A DNA stretch of 35,202 nt, from NCBI GenBank assembly GCA_037143175.1, contig JBAWZF010000006.1, positions 67,414 through 102,615 of the forward strand, in the 5' to 3' direction. Source of the DNA: a bacterium. GTDB taxonomy: Bacteria; Verrucomicrobiota; Kiritimatiellia; CAIKKV01; CAITUY01. The position numbers and the translations under genes were made by a program. Under the pieces are notes generated by a model. It ran no database searches and was not told where the DNA came from. It worked only from the letters and a program-made list of their open reading frames with translations. Positions 29,889 through 35,202 of the stretch are shown one piece after another; position 1 is the stretch's first letter, and each line of letters opens with the position of its first letter.

Positions 29889-31202
29889 TCACCCAACCAA
29901 CACCCGCTCCCGCTGTCTTCCCTTTGCCCTAATCCGCCCACCGCCAATCGCCATCATCTTCCCACTACTTTCCGCCTCCCACCGGCCATGGTTAGCCAGG
30001 GCCAAGGCCATCACGCAGTCATCATGATACCCCGACGGGGCATTATATGTGATCCCGCCTGACGGTGAGATTTCATACTCATACCGCTTCATTTCGGCTG
30101 TAAGAATATCCCAATCCTTCGCGTTTTCTCGTGCAAACTCTTTTCTCGGTCCCGACCAGGAAACTTTTCTTTGTTCAACTGCGACAATCAATCGCTGAAT
30201 TATCGCCGTCTTACTTGCCGATGTTAACTTGAACCCCTCAATATCAGCATACTTCTGTTTCAGGTCGTCATATATCGGATCCCCGACGCCTGTGGCGTCT
30301 AAAATCAACCGGCCCCGGTATTTACGAGCGAAGCCTAGTATCCGTTCTTTCTGGATAGGCCAGTCCAGTTGATTAAACCGCTCCATCGCGAAACATAGGC
30401 CCGTCTCTGCATCCATGGCAATAAGGACAGTCCAATCCGTATGCTTGGCCACGTCGCAGCCAATCACCACATGCCGGTGATACGCCTTGCTGTCCAGTGC
30501 CCACTGTTCACTGCCCACTGTGCAGGCGTCGACGTTCCGGAAGACGCCTGCTGAGTCTTCCATAAATTCAGCCATGTATTCTTGTCGGAATACATCTTCT
30601 GGCAGGGTCCGGCGTGCCTCATCCCATTCCTTTGCCGGAAAATATGGTGATTCCTTACTCGGGAACGTGAAACTCGCGTAATCCTCTTCATGGGGATCCA
30701 TGCCCCGGGTGTATAGGTCATAAAACCAGTTACGGCCTTTCGGCGTGCTGACAAATACCGCCCAGCCTAAGGTCTGGGCAATGGTTGGACGAAGCACATA
30801 ATTCCACACATCCGGCGAAATCATAGCCGCCTCATCAATTACAATACCCTGGAATCCGAACCCACGGATATTATCCGGGTTATCGGCGGACAGAAACCAG
30901 ATCCGGACCGGCCCTGCATGCCCGGTAAACTCAACCCGTGTCGGGGCACGACCGGATATCTGGATAAATCCATCGGCAATGGTACGAAACGCCTCAATCC
31001 CACGGTCGGCGACATTATAGGTTGGTGCGATCCAACCATAATCACCGGCTTTTTCACACCCGCCACGATCCAATAACTCTGCCGCCAGACATAATGTCTT
31101 CCCAAACCGCCGCCCGGTACACACCGTCCGGAACCTTTTCTTACGCGCCCTATGAATCGCCTGCTGTGCAGGGTGGGGGAGATAATTGAACACGAAGGCC
31201 AT
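29889..31202 (-). CDS. Large terminase subunit
   Basis: DNA-packaging motor with ATPase and nuclease, 437 residues. Walker A-like GRRFGKT (30-36), Walker B IVIDEAA (120-126) and a coupling motif 'VFVSTPKG' (149-156). The nuclease domain has 'VIGCDVAKHTDWTV' (Asp250), 'RLILDATGVGDPI' (Asp302) and 'YHDDCVMALALAN' (Asp394/395). At 227-240 the piece 'CTVGSEQWALDSKA' is coded by a CAGTGGGCAGTGAA-type micro-repeat and sits between the ATPase and nuclease domains. It starts 3 bp after the small-terminase-like gene, with an AAAGGTG site inside that gene's end. Confidence 0.93.
   Translation of the reverse strand: MAFVFNYLPHPAQQAIHRARKKRFRTVCTGRRFGKTLCLAAELLDRGGCEKAGDYGWIAPTYNVADRGIEAFRTIADGFIQISGRAPTRVEFTGHAGPVRIWFLSADNPDNIRGFGFQGIVIDEAAMISPDVWNYVLRPTIAQTLGWAVFVSTPKGRNWFYDLYTRGMDPHEEDYASFTFPSKESPYFPAKEWDEARRTLPEDVFRQEYMAEFMEDSAGVFRNVDACTVGSEQWALDSKAYHRHVVIGCDVAKHTDWTVLIAMDAETGLCFAMERFNQLDWPIQKERILGFARKYRGRLILDATGVGDPIYDDLKQKYADIEGFKLTSASKTAIIQRLIVAVEQRKVSWSGPRKEFARENAKDWDILTAEMKRYEYEISPSGGITYNAPSGYHDDCVMALALANHGRWEAESSGKMMAIGGGRIRAKGRQRERVLVG
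30495..30524. repeat. CACTGCCCACTG micro-repeat inside the large terminase gene
   Basis: Units CAGTGCCCACTGTT, CACTGCCCACTG and TGCA are in frame and encode the inter-domain segment 'TVGSEQWALDS'. The unit matches those at 21351, 22521 and 26418. Confidence 0.65.
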
Positions 31203-31205
31203 AGG

Positions 31206-31562
31206 TTATGTCACCTTTGTGGATTCAACGGCCTTGGCGTCAATGATTGCACACTCTCCCTGGGAGGGGAGAGGGCTGGGGTGAGGGTTGACCGGCAACA
31301 CGCCGAGCAGACTCTTCCACTGGATCACCCCTTCACGGTCAAGCGACAGCTTCGCCTCCCTGGGGAGCAGCGGCATCACCACCGTCTTGAAGAAATACAC
31401 CGGATCCTTCAGCAGATCTTTCTCCAGCGCGTCCATCAGCGCCTTCTGGTTCTTTTTCTTGGCCAGCAACTTATCCAGGCTCGCCAGAGCCATAATACGT
31501 CCGCCATACGACCCTTTGGGTCGCCCTACGGGGTTGCCTGATTGTCCTGATTCGAAAATCAT
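31206..31562 (-). CDS. Small-terminase-like protein (DUF5681-type start) with repeat-coded tail
   Basis: Protein of 118 residues. 'SGQSGNPVGRPKGS' at the start is the DUF5681-type motif found in proteins next to large terminases, followed by helices ('LASLDKLLAKKKNQKALMDALEKDLLKDPVYFFKTVVMPLLP'). Near the end 'VNPHPSPLPSQGECA' is coded by the dispersed CTCTCCC..GGGTGAGGGT repeat (31254-31288). After it come only 'IIDAKAVESTKVT' and the stop. Position directly upstream of the large terminase supports the packaging-recognition role; an AAGGGTGG site precedes the ATG. Confidence 0.65.
   Translation of the reverse strand: MIFESGQSGNPVGRPKGSYGGRIMALASLDKLLAKKKNQKALMDALEKDLLKDPVYFFKTVVMPLLPREAKLSLDREGVIQWKSLLGVLPVNPHPSPLPSQGECAIIDAKAVESTKVT
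31254..31288. repeat. CTCTCCC..GGGTGAGGGT repeat, second copy
   Basis: Nearly identical over about 35 bp to the intergenic copy at 20253-20289. Here it lies inside the small-terminase-like coding region and encodes 'NPHPSPLPSQGE'. Confidence 0.75.
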
Positions 31563-31598
31563 TATCCACCCTTGTTGTATATTTCATCACGCCATCTG

Positions 31599-31621
31599 AT
31601 AGATGGGTGAAAATCAACGGG
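31599..31621 (-). promoter_or_regulatory. CGTTGATT..CTAT motif, copy 6
   Basis: On the minus strand CCGTTGATTTTC, ACCCAT, CTAT, about 37-48 bp upstream of the small-terminase-like start (31562). It matches copy 3 at 20 of 22 positions and would drive the first head gene. Confidence 0.6.
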
Positions 31622-31790
31622 AGGGCGAACAGGTTGTTGGCTATTCTTTGGGGCACCTTTGCAATTGAAATGGGCGGTTCGCCTACCAATTTGCGGGTGG
31701 ATGCATGCAGATGACCAACACTGAGGAACTAATACGGGCGCTGAGTAACCTGCGCGGGCGGTAAGGGTCGCGAGTTTACGATCATTCCTC

Positions 31791-32237
31791 TCATCCCCCT
31801 TGGTGTGCCCTTTTTTCTTTTTCTTCCTCGATTTTCTTCAAACAAAACTCGCCGAGCGCCAGATTCAGATTATGGACCCACTGCGCAGTGTCCTGTGAAT
31901 CCCTCCAGAAATCAACGAAACGGTTGTCGTAGTAATTATTCTGGAAATGGAAAGTTCCATTACGAAAACGACGTAGCAACTCAACGTTCTCTGACTTAAG
32001 CAGATTATCGACCTTGATATCATGGAGCCCAAGCTCCCGGTAACCTTCGACGACGACAAAGAGTGCTCCATACCAATGGGACATGAAGAGCCCCAGATCG
32101 CTCGCCCAAGTGATCTCGTCCGTCACTTGGTTTTTATTGATTGCCTCCGTGAACAACCCTTTCAGTCGGGTTGCCCAAATATAGTACCTATGAAGGCTTA
32201 GAAAATATCCATAGTTTTCCATTACTTTTTTACCCAA
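31791..32237 (-). CDS. Candidate HEPN-like protein (last gene of four-gene cassette)
   Basis: Protein of 148 residues, all helical. 'NVELLRRFRNGTFHFQNNYYD' (about 84-104) contains R-x4-H (RNGTFH), the arrangement used by HEPN ribonucleases, at the start of a helix after a charged stretch. 'WASDLGLFMSHWYGALFVVVEGYRELGL' forms the earlier helix pair typical of such bundles. The C-terminus is Lys/Glu-rich. It overlaps the upstream gene by 8 bp. The HEPN reading is motif-based. Confidence 0.5.
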   Translation of the reverse strand: MGKKVMENYGYFLSLHRYYIWATRLKGLFTEAINKNQVTDEITWASDLGLFMSHWYGALFVVVEGYRELGLHDIKVDNLLKSENVELLRRFRNGTFHFQNNYYDNRFVDFWRDSQDTAQWVHNLNLALGEFCLKKIEEEKEKRAHQGG

Positions 32238-32871
32238 CGCCCACCGTGAACTTCCCCGTGTGTTGTGTTGCGATCGTCTCAGGCATGTTGATGGTTGACA
32301 AGAGCGCCGTCTTCAATGCCTCATGAAGGGCATGTTCAGCGGACCACATTTCCGAGAAGTCTGTCGGGGCGTGAGGTTGTGACGCATCCGCGAACTTCTT
32401 GATCAAAGCAATCGCTTTGCTCTGGAATTCACGGGCTCGGTCGACCACGGATTCCGGTAGATGCGGTATGCTGCAAGCGATGATATGAGAAAAGGAATCA
32501 TAGGCTGCGTTAGATGCCAGAATGGCTTCGTTGTACTGCTTCTCGCCTGGTGGGCCGAATTTGTCTGCAACTCCTCGAGATGAGTGCAGCGATGTCGCGG
32601 ATTCGCTCAGTAACGATGCGCGTTCCGCCATTTTCTCGATTGCTTTGAGACGAGCATCCACCAGCTTTTCCACGACTGCTCCGCGCGTGTGCGCGATTAC
32701 CTCTGACAGAAGAAAGGCATCTTCCCGTGCATGGCGACGCTTCTCGATCCGTTTGGCAAACACGTCTGTAACCCGCGCCTTGATATACTCACGGAAGATG
32801 AACCCCAGCGTGGCTGCCATGAACGCCAGAATTCCCCCGACTTTCCCGATGATGTCAATGAATGTATCCAT
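32230..32871 (-). CDS. Membrane-anchored helical protein of the cassette
   Basis: Protein of 213 residues with one N-terminal membrane segment (about 10-27, 'KVGGILAFMAATLGFIF') followed by a basic helix ('KRIEKRRHAREDAF') and a helical cytoplasmic domain ('LVDARLKAIEKMAERASLLSESATSL', 'VVDRAREFQSKAIALIKKFADAS'). I know no family. Its end overlaps the HEPN-like gene by 8 bp, which suggests coupled translation and possibly a membrane-tethered partner or sensor. Confidence 0.55.
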   Translation of the reverse strand: MDTFIDIIGKVGGILAFMAATLGFIFREYIKARVTDVFAKRIEKRRHAREDAFLLSEVIAHTRGAVVEKLVDARLKAIEKMAERASLLSESATSLHSSRGVADKFGPPGEKQYNEAILASNAAYDSFSHIIACSIPHLPESVVDRAREFQSKAIALIKKFADASQPHAPTDFSEMWSAEHALHEALKTALLSTINMPETIATQHTGKFTVGVG

Positions 32872-32969
32872 TTATGTCTCTATCTTTCAATGTGCCCAAC
32901 GTTGGCGTTCTTCCTTGAGCAGCCGGTTCCGAACTGCAAATTGGGATCGACGCGTTTTTGTGCCGAAGT

Positions 32970-33749
32970 TCATTTCGTCTGTTGTCTCTTCATCCTTCGG
33001 ATCAGATCCACGAAGAAAACATGTTTGCCCCGGAACCCAACGGTCCATTCTGAAACCTGACATTGGTTCAGATTCTGCTGTTCGAGGAACTGCAGGCCTT
33101 GCCAGACCGTGTCCAAAACCTTGAGAACATCAGTTCGATCGACTCGAATCGGCACGACGTGAAGTTTTAAGTTTATTGTTCTGCGCGTTCTTCCATCGAC
33201 ACACTGCGGGTATCTCTTTTTGTCGCCACTGAATGGTGCCTTCTTTGCACTCGTCAGAGCCATTGGTGTGAGGTCATTCCAGTAATAGTCAATTTCCCAA
33301 AGATGGTTGTGTATGATACAATCCCTAAGTACATAAACCTCGGTTAGGGCTGTAAAGCATCTGAAAGTGGGGTACAAAGCATGCAGGAACTTCAATGCAT
33401 GTCGATTTGCCGGATCATTAGCGATTGGGGTGTTGCGGTTGAGATACCTAGCACGCATCGAATACGACTCGAAACAGGCGACCATGAGAAGGCAGATAGC
33501 CGTCGAGTATCCGTTTTCGGACTCGCTGGTCTGAACTTGGTTGATGGATTTTCTGCTCGGCTTTGAAAAAAGTGTGTCCAAAAGTTCTGCAATGGGTTGG
33601 AGGTATGCTGCACCGATGATTGAGACCAGATTGCTGTGGTGTGTTGCTTTCATCGGATTCATTTTTTTGCACAACTTTGATGTTGACCGGTACGCTTTAG
33701 CGTGTGCGGTCAGACGGCCGGAACATTGTTCATTTGAGCATTTTGCCAA
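32970..33749 (-). CDS. Hypothetical helical protein with R-x4-H motif
   Basis: Up to 259 residues. Start at 33749 overlaps the upstream gene by 20 bp and has a poor ribosome site; later ATGs (33662, 33653; MNPMKATHH) are possible. Its core begins 'NLVSIIGAAYLQPIAELLDTLF' and continues with 'YSTAICLLMVACFESYSMRARYL' and 'LTEVYVLRDCIIHNHLWEID'. The last holds R-x4-H (RDCIIH) at the expected place for a HEPN helix, with the earlier helix carrying an 'ES' pair. The C-terminal part is beta-rich ('INLKLHVVPIRVDRTDVLKVLDTVWQGLQFLE'). A 98-bp gap separates it from the next gene. Confidence 0.5.
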   Translation of the reverse strand: MAKCSNEQCSGRLTAHAKAYRSTSKLCKKMNPMKATHHSNLVSIIGAAYLQPIAELLDTLFSKPSRKSINQVQTSESENGYSTAICLLMVACFESYSMRARYLNRNTPIANDPANRHALKFLHALYPTFRCFTALTEVYVLRDCIIHNHLWEIDYYWNDLTPMALTSAKKAPFSGDKKRYPQCVDGRTRRTINLKLHVVPIRVDRTDVLKVLDTVWQGLQFLEQQNLNQCQVSEWTVGFRGKHVFFVDLIRRMKRQQTK

Positions 33750-34086
33750 TGGTGTCGGACAGGAACCCCTTTACCGAGTCCAAGTTCAAGATGTAACCTA
33801 ACGCCACGAGCAAGATCGAGTATAGAAGGAAAAAAATCTTCTTGCTGATTGCGAGAACTCTTTTGTGCGGTTTTTGGCTATCAATATACTCACGGCCTGC
33901 GTCGCGAATGCCAGTAATGCATGCCGTGCCGTACTCGGAAACTGAGCCCATCACCAGGCCTTTCGCAAGCAACTCAACAGCAAGTTCATTCGCCAAGCGG
34001 TCTTCATGATAACCGAGGGCGGTGCCTTCAGCTATTTTGCATGCCTCCCGCAGAATTTGCCGTCTAATTTCTTCTTCCTTTTTCAT
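33730..34086 (-). CDS. Winged-helix-like membrane protein (first gene of the cassette)
   Basis: Protein of 118 residues. N-terminal charged helices are followed by 'LANELAVELLAKGLVMGSVSEYGTACITGIRDAGREYID', a pattern of a helix, a short strand pair and 'IT..G..yl' that resembles winged-helix DUF2513/YjcQ-like domains. A membrane segment near residues 83-101 ('IFFLLYSILLVALGYIL') and a short tail follow. It starts the minus-strand cassette and overlaps the next gene by 20 bp. It could be a membrane-tethered regulator or sensor. Confidence 0.5.
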   Translation of the reverse strand: MKKEEEIRRQILREACKIAEGTALGYHEDRLANELAVELLAKGLVMGSVSEYGTACITGIRDAGREYIDSQKPHKRVLAISKKIFFLLYSILLVALGYILNLDSVKGFLSDTIGKMLK

Positions 34087-34202
34087 AATTCAAAACAACA
34101 TTGAGACACAATGCCTTGGGTTTGTCGGCACTATAATGCCAAGATAAAGTGTCGGTCTACTGTTTTTCTGTGGATGATAAATCCGAATTGAATACCGCTA
34201 CG

Positions 34203-34247
34203 CCCTGACACGGAACCTGCTTTGAAAGGCCAGGTTCCGCGCCAGGG
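34203..34247. repeat. Hairpin A of the covarying pair
   Basis: GGAACCTG (34212-34219) pairs with CAGGTTCC (34231-34238) over an 11-base loop CTTTGAAAGGC; an outer CCCTG/CAGGG pair extends it. Its counterpart is at 35049-35075. Confidence 0.75.
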
Positions 34248-34311
34248 CTCCGCTCAACCGGAAGCGCTACGCTTCCTTACATAAACCGCTCCCCCCGTAA
34301 AGGGGGTCGCT

Positions 34312-34362
34312 GTGGTCCAACACGGATCCGGCAACGCGGACACCGGCTATGCCGGCGACCAC
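34312..34362. repeat. Nested stem-loop GTGGTC..GACCAC
   Basis: GTGGTC and GACCAC form the outer stem; CCGGC-TAT-GCCGG forms an inner hairpin next to the right arm. Neighbouring small hairpins are GAAGCG-CTA-CGCTTC (34261-34275) and CCCCC-GTAAA-GGGGG (34292-34306). Confidence 0.65.
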
Positions 34363-34636
34363 GTTACCTCCGCCGTGAATACGACCTGCCGGACCCGCTT
34401 CGGACGGCCAGCGACGGCCTCTACGCGGCCGGCGCAGACCGCCCTCAGCACATGACTCCCTATTGACCATAGATCTTCGATCCAGGTTGGACTCTCTATT
34501 GACCGCTACGCGCATCGAGTGTCACTTGCGCCTCCGCGCGCCGGTCGTACAACCTTCCTTCGTCAGGTTGGCCGCCCGTCTCGCTCCAGCCCAAGCACCA
34601 CTCCATTGCGCTCCGCCATACAATACAAACCGGAGT

Positions 34637-34710
34637 GCTGCCTTCGTGTGCCCGTTCCGGGTCTCCGCTCGTTCCTCGCTCCCCACCCGGACCGGTCACA
34701 CCAAGGCAGC
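34637..34710. repeat. Long mismatch-containing hairpin 1
   Basis: GCTGCCTTCGTGTG pairs with CACACCAAGGCAGC leaving one C-C mismatch; inside, CCGTTCCGGGT pairs with ACCCGGACCGG with one mismatch. The stem totals about 24 bp. Confidence 0.7.
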
Positions 34711-34882
34711 CCCATCACACCGCGCCGGACAGCCGGTGCGGAAAGCTACGCGCAAGGAGTGCTGTCTGTTCCGCCGTTCGGACGTCATTCCCGGATCCTC
34801 CTATCGTCGGAACCGAAAATGCCGTCCTCACTCCCCCACAGCCATCTCTCCATGCGCTCCGCCATACAAACCGGTGTGCGGG

Positions 34883-34941
34883 GTTCAATCCGTCCGGGTC
34901 GAGGCGCGTACCGCGCTGATCTCGCCCCGGTCGGATTCAAC
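34883..34941. repeat. Long mismatch-containing hairpin 2
   Basis: GTTCAATCCGTCCGGG pairs with CCCGGTCGGATTCAAC leaving C-C and T-T mismatches. It has the same architecture as hairpin 1, at the same distance after the second TGCGCTCCGCCATACAA word. Confidence 0.65.
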
Positions 34942-35048
34942 ACCGCTCCATCTCAGCGCGCCGGGAACCGGCGCTCAAACCGCTACGCGGCCTTCGGTCA
35001 CTCTATTGTCTTTTCAATGACCATACCGCTACGCTACGCCTCCGTCAC

Positions 35049-35075
35049 GGCACCTGCTTCAAAAGGCCAGGTGCC
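35049..35075. repeat. Hairpin B of the covarying pair
   Basis: GGCACCTG (35049-35056) pairs with CAGGTGCC (35068-35075) over CTTCAAAAGGC. Compared with hairpin A, one A-T pair has become C-G, so both arms changed together. Confidence 0.75.
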
Positions 35076-35202
35076 GCGCCGTCAGCTACGCTACGCGGCC
35101 TCCGGACTCTCTATTGACACCCTATGGACCCAAGGCGCTTCAAAGGGCCGTTCGGATCGCCGCTTATTGTTCCAACTTTCACCCATGAAGCGTCCGCTTC
35201 GC

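Larger units (their letters stand above)
34190..35202. repeat. Hairpin-dense GC-rich repeat region without convincing genes
   Basis: This kilobase has long frames, but their products are low-complexity Arg/Pro/Ser-rich and lie over repeats, so I call no gene. It holds many short hairpins and four copies of a GACTCTCTATTGAC-like word (34454, 34490, 34998, 35105). A TGCGCTCCGCCATACAA word occurs twice, 246 bp apart (34607, 34853), and CGCTACGC-type words recur. It continues past the window edge. Base composition differs sharply from the AT-richer cassette to its left. It could be an attachment or regulatory region, a noncoding RNA array, or a mobile repeat family. Confidence 0.6.

Noticed and set aside
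31711-31764. 17-codon plus-strand frame MTNTEELIRALSNLRGR
   Set aside because: It looks like a possible truncated gene start but is too short and has no ribosome site to support it.
31905-31918. CGTTGATTTC inside the HEPN-like gene
   Set aside because: It is within coding sequence with no start downstream, so it was not counted.
34878-34900. tRNA-like T-arm GGGTTCAATCC
   Set aside because: No acceptor, anticodon or D-arm around it; it is one arm of the long hairpin.
34463-35020. 185-residue open frame on the plus strand
   Set aside because: It runs over hairpins and repeats, has an Arg/Pro/Ser-rich product with no domain look, and no ribosome site. High GC lowers stop frequency.
34190-35202. 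Integron attC array or CRISPR array
   Set aside because: The attC core words (GTTRRRY/RYYYAAC) are not found at unit ends, and there are no regularly spaced identical repeats with unique spacers.

Overview
The window joins a Gram-negative-type chromosome segment (about 1-16050) to a phage-derived accessory region (about 16050 to the right edge). The host part encodes an envelope energy-transduction cluster (TPR protein, ExbB/TolQ, ExbD/TolR, a TonB-like protein), histidine genes hisD-hisC, a complete tripartite efflux operon (outer-membrane lipoprotein, periplasmic adaptor, MacB-type ATPase and permease), a dCMP deaminase, an electron-transfer flavoprotein whose alpha subunit carries two [4Fe-4S] motifs, a large M48 membrane protease and tRNA-Leu(CAA). 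A double membrane plus the ferredoxin-type EtfA suggests an anaerobe. Phrases such as a 'GNASGLTGI' motif and 'STNDARY', and the many degenerate micro-repeats between genes, remind me of Kiritimatiellota/Verrucomicrobiota or Omnitrophota genomes. That assignment is impression, not proof.

From tRNA-Leu rightward lies a phage-like element. Its head-building genes all run on the minus strand, transcribed right to left: small-terminase-like protein, large terminase, Mu gp29-type portal (DUF935), Mu gpI-type protease/scaffold, decoration-like protein, major capsid protein and a probable connector. After these come a YadA-like repetitive lipoprotein, small secreted or membrane proteins, and an AlpA-like helix-turn-helix protein next to the tRNA. 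I see no tail sheath, tape measure, baseplate, integrase, transposase or replication gene. The element could be a decayed prophage, or a satellite that makes its own capsid and borrows tails.

Accessory genes sit among the head genes, most on the plus strand: a DUF3800 protein, a HigB/HigA toxin-antitoxin pair, a membrane protein with internal repeats and a DUF4145-like protein. Between the last two is a decayed, divergent copy of the end of the large terminase gene, pointing to past recombination. Upstream of the terminases is a compact four-gene minus-strand group in which two proteins carry R-x4-H (HEPN-like) motifs and two have membrane segments. This is a candidate defence cassette.

Two sequence patterns stand out. 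A CGTTGATT..CTAT motif recurs upstream of six minus-strand phage starts. Dispersed micro-repeats have also entered phage coding sequences in frame (protease/scaffold, both terminases). The last kilobase (34190-35202) has no convincing gene and is packed with hairpins, including two related ones that differ by a compensatory base pair.
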